DNA from: an uncultured Opitutaceae bacterium
GTDB taxonomy: Bacteria > Verrucomicrobiota > Verrucomicrobiia > Opitutales > Opitutaceae
Direction: 5' to 3'
NCBI GenBank assembly: GCA_903862935.1
Contig: CAIOZY010000046.1
Coordinates: forward strand, 1-64,000
DNA length: 64,000 nucleotides
In this document: piece after piece, positions 50,396 to 60,124 of the stretch
Numbering within the stretch: the stretch's first letter is position 1
How the letters are laid out: each line of letters begins with the position of its first letter
Notes under the pieces: generated by a model
Told to the model about the DNA's origin: nothing
Databases searched by the model: none
What the model saw: only the letters and a program-made list of their open reading frames with translations
Program-made: the position numbers and the translations under genes

Positions 50396-53300
50396 TTAGG
50401 GATTCTTGTGCAGCACCTGGTAGGTGCGCTGGACGACCGGGGAGGGGCTGTACCAGGTCTGGCCGTTGGCCGGCGGCACGGTCATTGTCTGGAATGTGAA
50501 GCTCTCTATCCCGTTGGAGACGGATACCTGAACGGATGGGCTGTAGACCCACGTCTGCCCGCCGTCCACGCTTGCGCCCGACCGGAGCGTCCACAGGCCC
50601 GTGCCGGTGAAGCTGATCCCAACCGACCGGCTGCTGGATGTCCCGGAGGCGCTGGCGGTGTCGACCGTCCAGTCCCCCGCGGGAGACTGCCATTCGACTG
50701 AATGGAGCGTGAGGTTGCCGTCGGACGCCGAGGCGGTTGCTGAGACCGTGAAGGGGGAGCCGGTGTAGGCAGTCGTGGCGCTCGTGAGCGTGGCGGCTGG
50801 CGCGTGGGGCTGGGCGGTGAAGTTGGCCGTAACCGTGGTGCTTGTGGCGACGACCAGCGTGGTTGCCGCGGCCGCAGGGTCCGAGGGGGGCCCCCCGGTC
50901 CAACCGGAGAAGGTGTAGCCGGAGGCCGGCGCTGCCGAAAGGGCCACGGTTGTGCCCGCGTCATAGGTGCCGCTTCCGGACGCGCTGCCGCCCGGGCCCG
51001 AGAGGACGGTGAGGGTTGCCTGCGCAACGAACTGGGCGGACAGGCTGCGGTCGGTGTCCATCACGATCGTGGTCGTTGCAGCGGTCGCGTCCGCCGCGTT
51101 CGTGGCGTCGGGACCGCCCCATCCCGCCGTCCGGTACCCGCCCGCGGCCGTTTCCGTGATCGTCACGACCGCCCCGGCGTCGTAGCGTCCGGTCCCTGAG
51201 TATGTGCCCCCTGAATCCGGCGAACCGGACAGGGTGAGCAGGTAGGTCGGCGCCACCGTCAGGCTGAGGCTTGCCGAGCCGCTCGCCCCGGAGTTGGCGG
51301 CCGACACGGTCACCGAAAATGTGCCGGTTTGGGTGGGGGTGCCTGAGATGGACCCGGTTGCCGTATCGAGGGCCAGGCCAGCGGGCAGGCCCGTGGCGCT
51401 GAAGCTCGTCGGAGAGCCCGAGGCGGTGATCGTGTAGCCGAAGCCCTGCTGAAGCTTTGCCAGGGCTGCTAGCGGGCTGGTGATCTGTGGCTGGTCGTAG
51501 ACGGCGAAGGAGAGGTTGGCAGACGACGCCCCGGCGGCGTTCGTCGCCGTGACCGAGGCCGACCAGGTGCCCGAGGTGATGGGGGTTCCGGCGATCAGGC
51601 CGCTCGCTGCGTCGATCGCTAGCCCGGGGGGCAGGTTCACCGCTGCAAAGGACGGCAGGTTCGAGGCGCTGACCTGCAGCGAGAACGGCAGGCCGACGAC
51701 CAAGGTCTGGCTGGGATTTGCCACCGTTATGGCCGGCGGCTGCGTGAAGCTGGCCGTGACGATTTCGTCGCCCATCACGGTGACGGTCGTCGAGGCGGAG
51801 GAGGGGGCGGCCACACCGGAGCCGGACCACCCCGTAAAGACGTAGTTGCCACTTGGCGCAGCGGAGATTGCGACCACCGAGCCGACGTCATAGACACCCT
51901 CGCCCGTTGCGGTGCCGCCCGCCCCGGCGGTGACCGTCAGGATCGCCTGCATTGAGAACTGCGCAACGAGCGTTCGATCGGCGCTCATGACGATCGTGGT
52001 CGACGGGCTCGACGGGGCGGCCGTCGCCTGGCCACCGGCGCCACCCCATCCGGCGGCACGGTAGCCCGACTTGGCCGACTCGGTGATGGTCACCACGGTT
52101 CCGGGGTCGTACCGGCCCGCACCCGTGAAGGTTCCTCCGGCCGCAGGTGAGCCGGTGATCGCGAGCACATAGGTTGGCGCCACGGTCAGCGCTAGGGTGG
52201 CCGATCCGGTCGCCCCGGAGCTCGAGGCGGAGATCACCACCGAGAACGACCCGGACTGGGTTGGTGTCCCGGAGATCAGCCCGGTCGCGGGGTCGGCGGA
52301 CAAGCCCGGGGGAAGGCCCGTGGCGCCGTAGCTGGTCGGGCCTCCCGACGCGGTGATTGCGTAGGTGAAGGGCTGGGCGAGCTTGGCAGATGCCGTGAGG
52401 GCGCTCGTGATCGCCGGCGGCTGGGAGACGCTGAAGGCCAGGGTCTCCCTGGTAGAGCCGCCGGCGTTAGTCGCCGTGATCGTGCTCGACCAGGTGCCCG
52501 ATCCCGAAGGCGAACCGCTGATCAAGCCGGCTGCCGACATCGCCAGTCCGGGGGGCAGGCCGACTGCGGTGAAGGTTGGGTTGTTCGTCGCCGACACCTG
52601 CAGCGTGAAGGGCCGGCCCACGACCAGAGTCTGGGCCGAGTTGCCTCCGGTGAAGGCTGGAGGCTGCGCAAAGTTCGCGGTGACGATGGCGTCGCTTGTG
52701 AGCAGGACGGTCGTGGAGGCCTGGCCAGGGTTGGAGATTCCCGTGCCCGACCAGCTGGTGAACAGATAGTTTCCGGTGGGGTTAGCGGTGATCGCAACCG
52801 AAGTGCCGACATCGTAGACTCCCGTCCCGCTTGCCGTCCCTCCCGCGCCGGCGGTGACCGTGAGGATCGCCTGGCGCACGAACTGGGCGGTCACGCTGCG
52901 GTTGGAGCTCATCGGGATCGTCGTTGAGGCGCTTGATGGGGATGCCGTGCGAGAGGCGTCAATTCCTCCCCATCCCGCGGTGCGGTAGCCGGAGTTGGCG
53001 ACCTCGGTGATCGTGACGGTCGTGCCCGCGTCGTAGACTCCGGTCCCGGAATAAGTCCCGCCGCCAACGGGGGATCCGGAGATTGTGAGGGTGTAGGTCT
53101 GCGCGATCTGGAAAATGAGGGCTGCGCTTCCGGAAGCCCCCGGGTTGCCCGCGGTCACCGTGGCATGGTAGGTTCCGGCGCCCGTCGGGGTGCCGGAGAT
53201 GAGCCCCGTGGACGGGTCAATCGCCAGTCCCGGGGGCAGGCCGGAGGCCGAGTAGCTGGTGGGGTTCCCGGAGGCGACCGTTGAATAGACAAAGGGGATG

Positions 53301-54121
53301 TTCAGGCGCCCCGAGGCCGAGGTCGTGCTGGTGACGGCGGGCCGGGAATAGACCTGGAAACTGACGCTTACGGGTGAGGCCGGCAGATAGCCCGTGTTGC
53401 CGCCCTGGTTTGCGGTCAGCGTCACGACGCCCGTCCCGCTTGTCTGGAGGCTCCCTCCCGAGAGCGTCGCCGGGCCGCTGGACACGGCATAGGAGACCGG
53501 CAGCCCTGAGGATGCCGTTGCGCCCAAGGTGGTGCTCACCCCGGAACACTGGGGACCCGGGTTGGGGAACGTGATCGTCTGCGCCTGCTGGCGCTGGTAG
53601 GCGGTGATGACGACGCACCCGGACCATCCGTCGGGATGCGCCGCGTTTCCGCCATGGCCGCAGCTGTTGCCCGGGTAGGTCGGGTTTTCCGATCCGGGCA
53701 CGCTTGGGGCGCCGTCGCCCCTCAGGAAGACCGAGTTGAAGGCCGAGCCGCTTGCCGTGGCTGTGCCGACTCCGTTGCCGCCGCCGGCTACATGGACTGT
53801 CCCCAGGGAGGTCTGGACCTGCCGGGATCCGTTGCTGCAGTGTACGGTGCAGCTTTGACCTGCCGTGATCGAGTAAGAGGCCGATACGTACCCGCCGTTA
53901 TCACCCGGGGTGCCGTTTGAGTAACCGGCCCCGTCGCCCCAGACCTGGATCGTGATGTAGGAGGTGCCGGAGGGCGCCGTGTAGGTCTGCGGCTGACCCT
54001 GAAAGCTGTACACGGCGCTCGACAGTTGGGTGTCGGCCCGGGCGAGACTCGCCAGGCTGGCGGCTGTCAGGGCCGCGAGAACCCAAGCCAGGCGGACATG
54101 GCTGCAGACATTTCGGTTCAT
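50396..54121 (-). CDS. Giant exported Ig-like/InlB-like repeat protein (putative adhesin)
   Basis: A 1241-residue secreted protein. A signal peptide (residues 1-29, cleavage near ARAD) leads into a Gly/Ser/Thr-rich domain (31-180) with a few cysteines (TAGQSCTVHCSNGS; GNSCGHGGNA). A spacer (180-260) follows, then 2.7 copies of a roughly 308-residue super-repeat from residue 261 to about 1100. Each unit has two putative-Ig (PIG-like) domains (GLPPGLAIDPSTGLISGTPT) and two InlB-B-repeat-like domains (GGTYSGTGVYDAGTTVTITE; GYRTAGWGG). The C-terminal about 140 residues carry another Ig-like domain and end VVQRTYQVLHKNP. No membrane anchor or sorting signal. Last gene of the pilus operon, 52 bp after pilC, so a pilus-exported adhesin is plausible (inference). 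Confidence 0.82.
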   Translation of the reverse strand: MNRNVCSHVRLAWVLAALTAASLASLARADTQLSSAVYSFQGQPQTYTAPSGTSYITIQVWGDGAGYSNGTPGDNGGYVSASYSITAGQSCTVHCSNGSRQVQTSLGTVHVAGGGNGVGTATASGSAFNSVFLRGDGAPSVPGSENPTYPGNSCGHGGNAAHPDGWSGCVVITAYQRQQAQTITFPNPGPQCSGVSTTLGATASSGLPVSYAVSSGPATLSGGSLQTSGTGVVTLTANQGGNTGYLPASPVSVSFQVYSRPAVTSTTSASGRLNIPFVYSTVASGNPTSYSASGLPPGLAIDPSTGLISGTPTGAGTYHATVTAGNPGASGSAALIFQIAQTYTLTISGSPVGGGTYSGTGVYDAGTTVTITEVANSGYRTAGWGGIDASRTASPSSASTTIPMSSNRSVTAQFVRQAILTVTAGAGGTASGTGVYDVGTSVAITANPTGNYLFTSWSGTGISNPGQASTTVLLTSDAIVTANFAQPPAFTGGNSAQTLVVGRPFTLQVSATNNPTFTAVGLPPGLAMSAAGLISGSPSGSGTWSSTITATNAGGSTRETLAFSVSQPPAITSALTASAKLAQPFTYAITASGGPTSYGATGLPPGLSADPATGLISGTPTQSGSFSVVISASSSGATGSATLALTVAPTYVLAITGSPAAGGTFTGAGRYDPGTVVTITESAKSGYRAAGWGGAGGQATAAPSSPSTTIVMSADRTLVAQFSMQAILTVTAGAGGTATGEGVYDVGSVVAISAAPSGNYVFTGWSGSGVAAPSSASTTVTVMGDEIVTASFTQPPAITVANPSQTLVVGLPFSLQVSASNLPSFAAVNLPPGLAIDAASGLIAGTPITSGTWSASVTATNAAGASSANLSFAVYDQPQITSPLAALAKLQQGFGYTITASGSPTSFSATGLPAGLALDTATGSISGTPTQTGTFSVTVSAANSGASGSASLSLTVAPTYLLTLSGSPDSGGTYSGTGRYDAGAVVTITETAAGGYRTAGWGGPDATNAADATAATTTIVMDTDRSLSAQFVAQATLTVLSGPGGSASGSGTYDAGTTVALSAAPASGYTFSGWTGGPPSDPAAAATTLVVATSTTVTANFTAQPHAPAATLTSATTAYTGSPFTVSATASASDGNLTLHSVEWQSPAGDWTVDTASASGTSSSRSVGISFTGTGLWTLRSGASVDGGQTWVYSPSVQVSVSNGIESFTFQTMTVPPANGQTWYSPSPVVQRTYQVLHKNP
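50815..53341 (-). repeat. Long-period (~925 bp) coding tandem repeat
   Basis: Inside the giant gene, units begin near 53341, 52420 and 51496 with a period of about 925 bp; the third is incomplete (it lacks the second PIG-like domain). The DNA has diverged more than the protein pattern, suggesting old duplication followed by drift rather than recent slippage. Confidence 0.6.
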
Positions 54122-54173
54122 GGTATCAATTCTAGCACGGGCCGGGACTTTCCTCGGCCGGCCATGAGCCCCG

Positions 54174-55457
54174 CTAGGGCGTGGGAGCCCCGGGCGTGTT
54201 CATCAGATTGGGGTGCTGCGCCACGTGGGACATCAGGTAGATATTCGGCAGGTAGATCGCAGCCGCCAGGAACCCTACAAAGACCAGAATCACGAGGATC
54301 AGGAGCGGCTCGATCAGCTTCGGGAGGTTCTTAGCGTCTCGCATGGCCTGCTCCTCGAAGATCGTCGCGATCCGGCTCAGGATGGTCGACGGGTCCGCGG
54401 CCGCCGAGGCGACCTTCATCTGGTCGGCCACCGCCTTGCCGATCTTGCCGATCCGGTGGCGCTCCCGAAGAAATGCCTGGTAGAGGCTCGCCGACTTCGA
54501 CAGATGATCGCTGATCGCCCGGAAGTAGGCCGAGTACTCAACATGGTCGGCGACAGCGGCCGTGATGGCGAAGGCATCCCTTTGGTAAACACCAGTTTGA
54601 TAAAGCATTGCCAATGTTCTCAAGCTCCGCGACAGGATCTCGCGCTGGAACAGTCCCCCAATCTTGGGTAGACGCACAATCAGTTTCTGGGTGAGGGGAT
54701 GGCGGGCGATTGCGTTGCGTCTGAGGAACAGGATGACCAGCAGAATCGGGGGAAGGAAGGCGAGCTGGGGATGGGCGGAGACGAAGCCCAGGGCGTCGAA
54801 GAGGGCCTGGGTGACCGGCGGCAGCTCCGTGTGGAACAGCTTGAAGTTCTTCGTGATCATCGGGAGCACGTAGAAGTTGACCACGATCATCGCGATCAGC
54901 AGCAGCACCCCGATGAACCCCGGATAGTACAGGCCGGCCTTGATCTCCCCGGTGATCATCATCCGGTTCTTCGTCATGACGGCCAATTTGTCGAAGACCT
55001 GTTCGAGTTTCCCCGAGGTCTCGCCCTGTTCGATCATGGCCGTGGCGACGTTAGTGAAGGCGCCGGGGAAGTCCCTCATCAGGGAGGCGATGCTTGCGGC
55101 GCTGGCCTTGCGTTCGTAGATCGCGGCAATGACACCCCGAAAGTAGGCCGTCTCGGCGCTCGGGGCGACCAGGTCAAGGGCCGAGCGGAAATCCGCGCCC
55201 ACGTGCAGCGCCTCGGCCATGCCGCTGTAGAATTTCTCCAACTCGCTGATGGTTGCCGTCTTTCGCGCGAAGAAGCGGCGGGTTGCCCGGTCGAACGACT
55301 CCAGGCGCTTCTCGCTCATCTCCTCGTCGTCGGCCTTGCCGGCGGCGAACCGGGCGGCGGCCGCCGAGGCCGGCCCGAAGACCTCGACCTCGCGGCTGCG
55401 GCCGCGGTGGCGGATGACGAAGACCCGGAAGGTCCAGGGTAGGGCGGCGGCGGCCAT
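54174..55457 (-). CDS. pilC: Type IV pilus/type II secretion inner-membrane platform protein
   Basis: A 427-residue GspF/PilC family protein. Two GspF domains are seen: FYSGMAEALHVGADFRSALD with helices IKAGLYYPGFIGVLLLIAMI, and LRTLAMLYQTGVYQRDAFAI with LPKLIEPLLILVILVFVGFL. The signature AMIEQGETSGKLEQVFDKLA is typical. It works with the PilB and PilT ATPases to insert and remove pilins. An N-terminal extension (residues 1-60) carries charged sequence not usual in the family. It lies 16 bp after pilB. Confidence 0.92.
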   Translation of the reverse strand: MAAAALPWTFRVFVIRHRGRSREVEVFGPASAAAARFAAGKADDEEMSEKRLESFDRATRRFFARKTATISELEKFYSGMAEALHVGADFRSALDLVAPSAETAYFRGVIAAIYERKASAASIASLMRDFPGAFTNVATAMIEQGETSGKLEQVFDKLAVMTKNRMMITGEIKAGLYYPGFIGVLLLIAMIVVNFYVLPMITKNFKLFHTELPPVTQALFDALGFVSAHPQLAFLPPILLVILFLRRNAIARHPLTQKLIVRLPKIGGLFQREILSRSLRTLAMLYQTGVYQRDAFAITAAVADHVEYSAYFRAISDHLSKSASLYQAFLRERHRIGKIGKAVADQMKVASAAADPSTILSRIATIFEEQAMRDAKNLPKLIEPLLILVILVFVGFLAAAIYLPNIYLMSHVAQHPNLMNTPGAPTP

Positions 55458-55473
55458 GGCGGGTGGGGTGCCT

Positions 55474-57620
55474 TCAGCCCACGGTGAAGATCACCTTCTT
55501 TTTGGCCTCCTCCATCGAGGTCTGGCCCTCGGCGACGCGGCGCAGCGCCTGGACGCGCAGCGGCTTGAAGCCCTTCTTTTCGGCCGCAACCGAGATGGCC
55601 CTCATCCCCGCCTCCCGGCGGATCAGGTCGAAGACCTCGTCGTCGGGCTCGAGCAGCTCCATGACCGCGGTGACCCCGTTGTAGCCCCGCCCCTGGCACC
55701 GCGAGCACCGGCGGTCCGAGCCCGGGGCGTAGGTCGCCTTCGGCGGCTCGATGCCCACCTCCTCGAACATCCGCGCCTCGGCCGGGCTCACGGCGGCCGC
55801 GATCTTGCACAAGGGGCAGAGGACCCGGATCAGGCGCTGGGACTGGGCGGCGATCAGGGTATCGGCGACCATTCCGGCGGGGATCTTCAGGTCGGCCAGG
55901 CGGGTGGGCACGGCGGCGGCGCTGCGCACGTGCAGGGTGCTGAAGACCAAGTGCCCGGTGTGGGCCGCCCCGACCGCCATCTCGGCGGTCTCAGGGTCCC
56001 GGATTTCGCCGACCAGGATGATGTTGGGGGCCGAGCGCAGGAACGAGCGCAGGAGCGCCGCAAAGGTCAGCCCCTTGATGTTGTCGACCTGCGCCTGGTG
56101 CGCACCCTCGATCAATTGCTCGATCGGGTCCTCGGCGGTCATGATCTTGATCTCGGGGCGATTCAGCTCGTTTAAGGCGGCGTAAATGGTCGTGGACTTG
56201 CCGTGGCAGGTCGGGCCCGTGAACAGGAACATCCCGTCGGGCCGGGAGATCAGGCGGCGCATCTGCTTTAAGTCGCCCTCCTCCATCTGCAGGTCCCCCA
56301 GGGTGCGGATCCGGCTGTCCATGCGCCGCAGGCGCAGGCTCATGTTCTGGGGCCGGTCAAAGTCGCGGAACGGCGTTGCCTCGACCCGGAAGTCAACCGG
56401 CGAGCCGTCGTAGAGGATGCTGAAGCGCGAACTCACCGCCTGGAAGAACGGCCCCGAGATCTTGCTCAAGTCCCTCAGGATCCCGACGACGCTGCCCCAG
56501 CGCTGCTCGCTGAAGCTGTAGAGGGTCTGGAGGACTCCGTCCTTGCTGATCCGGAAGACCCCGGAGCTGCGCTCGAACATGACGTGCAGGTCCTGGGCGT
56601 TGGCCATGATCGCCTGGCCGAGGGCCCAGTGGGCGAGCTGCTCGTCGGTCGTGCCGAGCCGGTCGGGATCTATCCTGCGGACGGCGTCGGCGGTGAGCCG
56701 GCACTCGACGGCGTGGACGAAGCTTGAGCTGCTCTCGACCACGGGGGCGCTGACCCGGACCTCGGCGTCGCGGGACTGCTGGCGCACCTGCCGGAGCTGG
56801 TCGAGCTCGGTTAGGGCGAAGTGGATCGGGCGCCGGTCCTCGTCCTCGACCTCCGCCCGGAACATGGCCGCGAACTCGTCGCAGGCCGGGTGGGGGGCAC
56901 CTCGTGGAAGGCGACAAAGAAGGCGCTCGGGGTTCGCTTGAAGCAGAAACCGTGGTAGTCGCGAGTGGTCTTCAGGGACAGGCCCAGGATCTCCTTGGGA
57001 ACCTCGAGGAAGCGCACGTCGACGACGGCGCTGCGCTGCCGCAGGAACATGACGGTCTCGCGCAGGCCGAGCGGCAGCTCGGCGGCGGGGGTCCCGCGCT
57101 CGAAGGCGGCCCGCCCCACGGCGCGGGTGGCCGGTTCCAGGACGAACTGCTCGAGGACAAACTGCAGGGCCGCCCGGTCGTCGGGGAACCCCGGGGGCGT
57201 CTCCGGAAGCACGGCGCGGGGCGCCTCGGGGCGCACGGCGGTTGCGGCCCGGCTGTCGGCCAGGTCCGCGGCGATCCGCCGGTAGGTCTCCTCGGGCACG
57301 AGCGAGCGGCCCGACATCCACGGGGGCAGGAGGGAGGGCTGCTTCTTCGGGGGCTGGTAGTGCCCGAGGATCATCAGCGGGCCCACGGAGCCGACCGGCA
57401 GCCACGGCTCGGACCCGGGGTCGAGCCAGATCCCCAGCTTCTCGCACCAGTTCTCGTAGGCCCGGAGGATGTCCAGGGGGATCCTGCGGGAGGCGAGCGG
57501 CATCGGGGTTATGCCGTACGTGTCGAAGAGCCTCTCGATGTCGACCCGATCGGTCCCTGGCGCGCCCTCCGATGGGGCGTCCCGGTGCGGGGTTGCGGGC
57601 GCTAGGGCCGAGGAAACCAT
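55474..57620 (-). CDS. pilB: PilB/GspE-type assembly ATPase, apparent frameshift
   Basis: Two overlapping frames join into one about 715-residue ATPase. The N-terminal part (56900-57620) reads MVSSALAPATPHRDAPSEGA onward through LRAYENWCEKLGIWL to FVAFHEVP. The downstream frame (55474-56890) starts at CDEFAAMFRAEVEDEDRRPI and holds Walker A FTGPTCHGKSTTIYAALNEL, Walker B NIILVGEIRDPETAEMAVGA, HTGHLVFSTLH, and the zinc four-Cys motif CPLCK/CSRCQGRGY. The switch lies at a run of six G (56892-56897) on the plus strand; one more base would restore a continuous frame, EVPPHPACDEF. This may be a sequencing error, a true mutation or slippage. The ATPase drives pilus extension or secretion. Confidence 0.85.
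56892..56897 (-). other. Homopolymer frameshift site in pilB
   Basis: The coding strand reads GTG followed by six C and then ACCCGG. With seven C the N-terminal frame (to HEVP) continues into the C-terminal frame (HPACDEF). Family character is continuous on both sides, so the reading frame is probably broken by one base here. Confidence 0.75.
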
Positions 57621-57637
57621 GGTCTTAAGGTCTTGCC

Positions 57638-58126
57638 CTAGGGGCGCCAGAAGCTCTTCAGGGAGAAGGACGCCTTGCGGAGCGCCTCGCCCTCCGAGAT
57701 GACCTCCAGGCTGAGGATGTCCTTGTCGATGCCCGACAAGACGACGCTCACCCCGGGTACAAGCGGGGTCGAGCCCTTGTCCCCGTCGGGGAAACTCAGC
57801 TCGTCGCCTATGCGGAAGACCTGGTCGCCAATGATGGCCTGGTTGGACGCCGGGTCTGTCCCCAGGATGATCCCGGAGACCCCGCGGTGGACGATCGCCG
57901 CGTCGACGGCGTCATTGCTTACCGGCCCGCCCTTCCTCTGCAGCGACATCTCCGAGGTCGCCTCGACCCGGAACGGGTTAAAGAACCCCTCGGTCAGTTC
58001 CTGAGGCTTCTTGTAGTCGGGCCCGATCCGGGCGAAGGGGTCTGCGGGCGCCGGACCCGTCCCGGCGGCCGCAGGGGCCGCCGCGAGCGCCGCGGCGAAG
58101 AGAATGATGGGGGCGCGCGTTCTCAT
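57638..58126 (-). CDS. PilP-like pilus assembly protein
   Basis: A 162-residue exported protein with signal MRTRAPIILFAAALAAAPAA. It has a linker and a C-terminal beta domain (SGIILGTDPASNQAIIGDQV, FRIGDELSFPDGDKGSTPLV, LSGIDKDILSLEV) of the PilP/GspC HR-like type, which in type IV pilus systems connects PilNO to the secretin PilQ. Sequence alone is weak, but its place directly after PilO (ATGA overlap) and before PilB supports it. The lipobox of classical PilP is not evident. Confidence 0.6.
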   Translation of the reverse strand: MRTRAPIILFAAALAAAPAAAGTGPAPADPFARIGPDYKKPQELTEGFFNPFRVEATSEMSLQRKGGPVSNDAVDAAIVHRGVSGIILGTDPASNQAIIGDQVFRIGDELSFPDGDKGSTPLVPGVSVVLSGIDKDILSLEVISEGEALRKASFSLKSFWRP

Positions 58127-58662
58127 GGCGTCTCGAAGGTGCGCGGGAAGACGAACTGGACGGCGAGCGACAGCGAGTTGCCGCTGGAGGTGTAATAGAC
58201 CTGCTCGACCCGGCCTAAGGGGAAGGCGCTCTCGACCGCCCCGAGCCAGTTGAGCGTGCGGTAATAGTCGCCGGCCACCGTGATGTTCACATTTTCGACC
58301 GCCATGTGGTGGCCGCCGAAGAAGTAGTTCGGGTTCAGGGTGAAGTTCTTTCCGGACGGCGAGAGCAGGTTGTTGACGGCGAGCGTGTCGAGCCGCCCAA
58401 AGATGTGCTCGATATTGGACTCGGCCTCCAACTCCTGCTTCCAGGAGGCGAGGAAGCGGTCGGCGGGGGCCCCGCTGACTTTGGTCGCGGCGGCGGCGCG
58501 CTGGGCGGCGATCAATTCCAGGCTCGCCTGGTCGGCCGCGTCGCGAGCGGCGGCGAGGTCGGCGTGGGCGCGGGACGCCCGGGCGAAACTGTGCACAATC
58601 CCGAAGAGCAGGAGCGCGCTCGCAAACAAAAGGACGAAGGCCGGCAGCGAGTAGTGCTTCAT
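58123..58662 (-). CDS. PilO-like pilus assembly protein
   Basis: A 179-residue protein with one N-terminal membrane helix (YSLPAFVLLFASALLLFGIV), a short coiled coil (RASRAHADLAAARDAADQAS), and a ferredoxin-like C-domain (HHMAVENVNITVAGDYYRTL, NWLGAVESAFPLGRVEQVYY). This is the layout of PilO/GspM, which pairs with PilN in the inner membrane. It overlaps the PilP-like gene by ATGA and follows the PilM/N-like gene by 10 bp. Confidence 0.65.
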   Translation of the reverse strand: MKHYSLPAFVLLFASALLLFGIVHSFARASRAHADLAAARDAADQASLELIAAQRAAAATKVSGAPADRFLASWKQELEAESNIEHIFGRLDTLAVNNLLSPSGKNFTLNPNYFFGGHHMAVENVNITVAGDYYRTLNWLGAVESAFPLGRVEQVYYTSSGNSLSLAVQFVFPRTFETP

Positions 58663-58672
58663 GGGCGGCGGT

Positions 58673-60124
58673 TCAGGGGCTGGGCAGGTTCAGGAGGTGC
58701 TCGTAGCGGAATCCCATGGGGACCAGGGTCTCTTTCAGGTCGACCGTGCTGTAGCCCATCCGGCCGAACAGGGCCGAGACGCGCTGGAAGATCCGGTTGG
58801 CCGCCTGCGCGTCCCCGATGACGACCAGGGTCAGGCGCATCTGGGGCTGGCCCTCCTGGCGAGCGAGCGACAGGCTGTCTAGGCGGGCGATCGACTTGCC
58901 CTCCTTGGCCCCCTGGGCGGTTGCACCCTCGATCTCGTGGGTCAGCCCGACCAGGAGGGCCTCGGTCGACGGGCTGATGAGCAGCCAGTTGCAGATCGAG
59001 TTTGCGGTCTTTGCGCGCGCCTGGGAGTCGTGGATCACCGTTTCGCTCTGCTTTTTGGATACCTCCAGCATCTGCACCTGGGAGGTGAGCCCCCGGGCGA
59101 GCCTTTCGTCCTGAGTCTGGCGGAAGGTGTTCATGCCCACGATCGCCACCGCGGCGGCGACCGACCCCCAGAACACAATGGGAACGACCCGGAGGCGAGC
59201 GGGGGCAAAGGGCCGCACGGTCCGCTCGCCGGGGAACAGGTCGTGCCCGAGGCGCGGCCGGTCGGAGCAGCAGGCGAGCAGGAACGGGTGGGCGGGGCCC
59301 TTCAGGGGCTCGACCACGGTGGTCGATGGGGCGGCCTCGCGGATCATGCCTGCGACGTCCAGCGGACTTGCGTTGATGAGGATCACCCGGCCCCCGCTCT
59401 TCAACTTACCGATGCGCTCGGCCACGGCCTGGCTGTGGGTCGCCTCCCTGAGCCCTATGTCAAAGAGCGGGCGGCCGAAGGAGCCCTCGGCGACCGGCAG
59501 GTAGAAAAGCGAGGCGCGGTCGACAAAGAGCAGTTCGGCCTCCTCGTGCACCTCGGGCCAGCTCTGGCCGATCACGTAGGAGAGCAGGCTTGAGGCCCCG
59601 CACTGGAGCCTGGCCACCCCGAGCTCCGCCCGAGCGGCCAGCGCTGCCGCGGCGTTGATCTCGGCCTCACGATGGGCGAAGACCGTGGCGAAGTTGTGGG
59701 TCGGGTGGAAGGCGAGCGAGTGGCGGCAGCCCTGGGCGGGGGACTCCCCGAGGATCCGTTCAGGGTTGTCCCGCATCAGCAAGATCGCCTCCTCGTCACT
59801 GTCGGGCCTGCGGGCCCGCGACGAGAGGACCGCGGTGTAGCCGTACGTGAGGTTGATGAGGCACTCGCGGGCCTTGTGCCGTTCGGCCGCCGCCCGGACG
59901 AAGGCGGTGTCGGCGTCCTCGCCGGCCGTCGTGCGGAACTCGGCCGGGCCGAACTTGGGCTCGTCCCCCTCAAAGGTGATCGGCACGATCTCCAGTCCAT
60001 CCTTGTATACCGACAGCGCCAGCAGCGGCCGGCGCGCGAAGCGCCGGGCGAGCGGCACGGCGGTGTCGAGCGGGTCCGGGGTGAACGCCCTCCCCAGGGC
60101 GAGGTCGATGCACTGCTGGATCAT
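58673..60124 (-). CDS. PilM/PilN-like (GspL-type) pilus assembly protein
   Basis: A 483-residue protein. Residues 1 to about 320 are cytoplasmic and GspL/PilM-like in order but divergent (LLFVDRASLFYLPVAEGSFG; KLKSGGRVILINASPLDVAG). A single membrane helix follows (RVVPIVFWGSVAAAVAIVGM, about 330-350), then a periplasmic coiled coil and a PilN-like ferredoxin domain (LTLVVIGDAQAANRIFQRVS, near the end). It thus combines PilM and PilN roles in one chain. No actin-family ATP site is obvious. It overlaps the PilT-like gene by ATGA. Confidence 0.6.
   Translation of the reverse strand: MIQQCIDLALGRAFTPDPLDTAVPLARRFARRPLLALSVYKDGLEIVPITFEGDEPKFGPAEFRTTAGEDADTAFVRAAAERHKARECLINLTYGYTAVLSSRARRPDSDEEAILLMRDNPERILGESPAQGCRHSLAFHPTHNFATVFAHREAEINAAAALAARAELGVARLQCGASSLLSYVIGQSWPEVHEEAELLFVDRASLFYLPVAEGSFGRPLFDIGLREATHSQAVAERIGKLKSGGRVILINASPLDVAGMIREAAPSTTVVEPLKGPAHPFLLACCSDRPRLGHDLFPGERTVRPFAPARLRVVPIVFWGSVAAAVAIVGMNTFRQTQDERLARGLTSQVQMLEVSKKQSETVIHDSQARAKTANSICNWLLISPSTEALLVGLTHEIEGATAQGAKEGKSIARLDSLSLARQEGQPQMRLTLVVIGDAQAANRIFQRVSALFGRMGYSTVDLKETLVPMGFRYEHLLNLPSP

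Noticed and set aside
50815-53341. CRISPR-like or non-coding repeat array
   Set aside because: The period is about 925 bp and in frame with one long gene; it is a protein domain repeat. No CRISPR array is seen anywhere.
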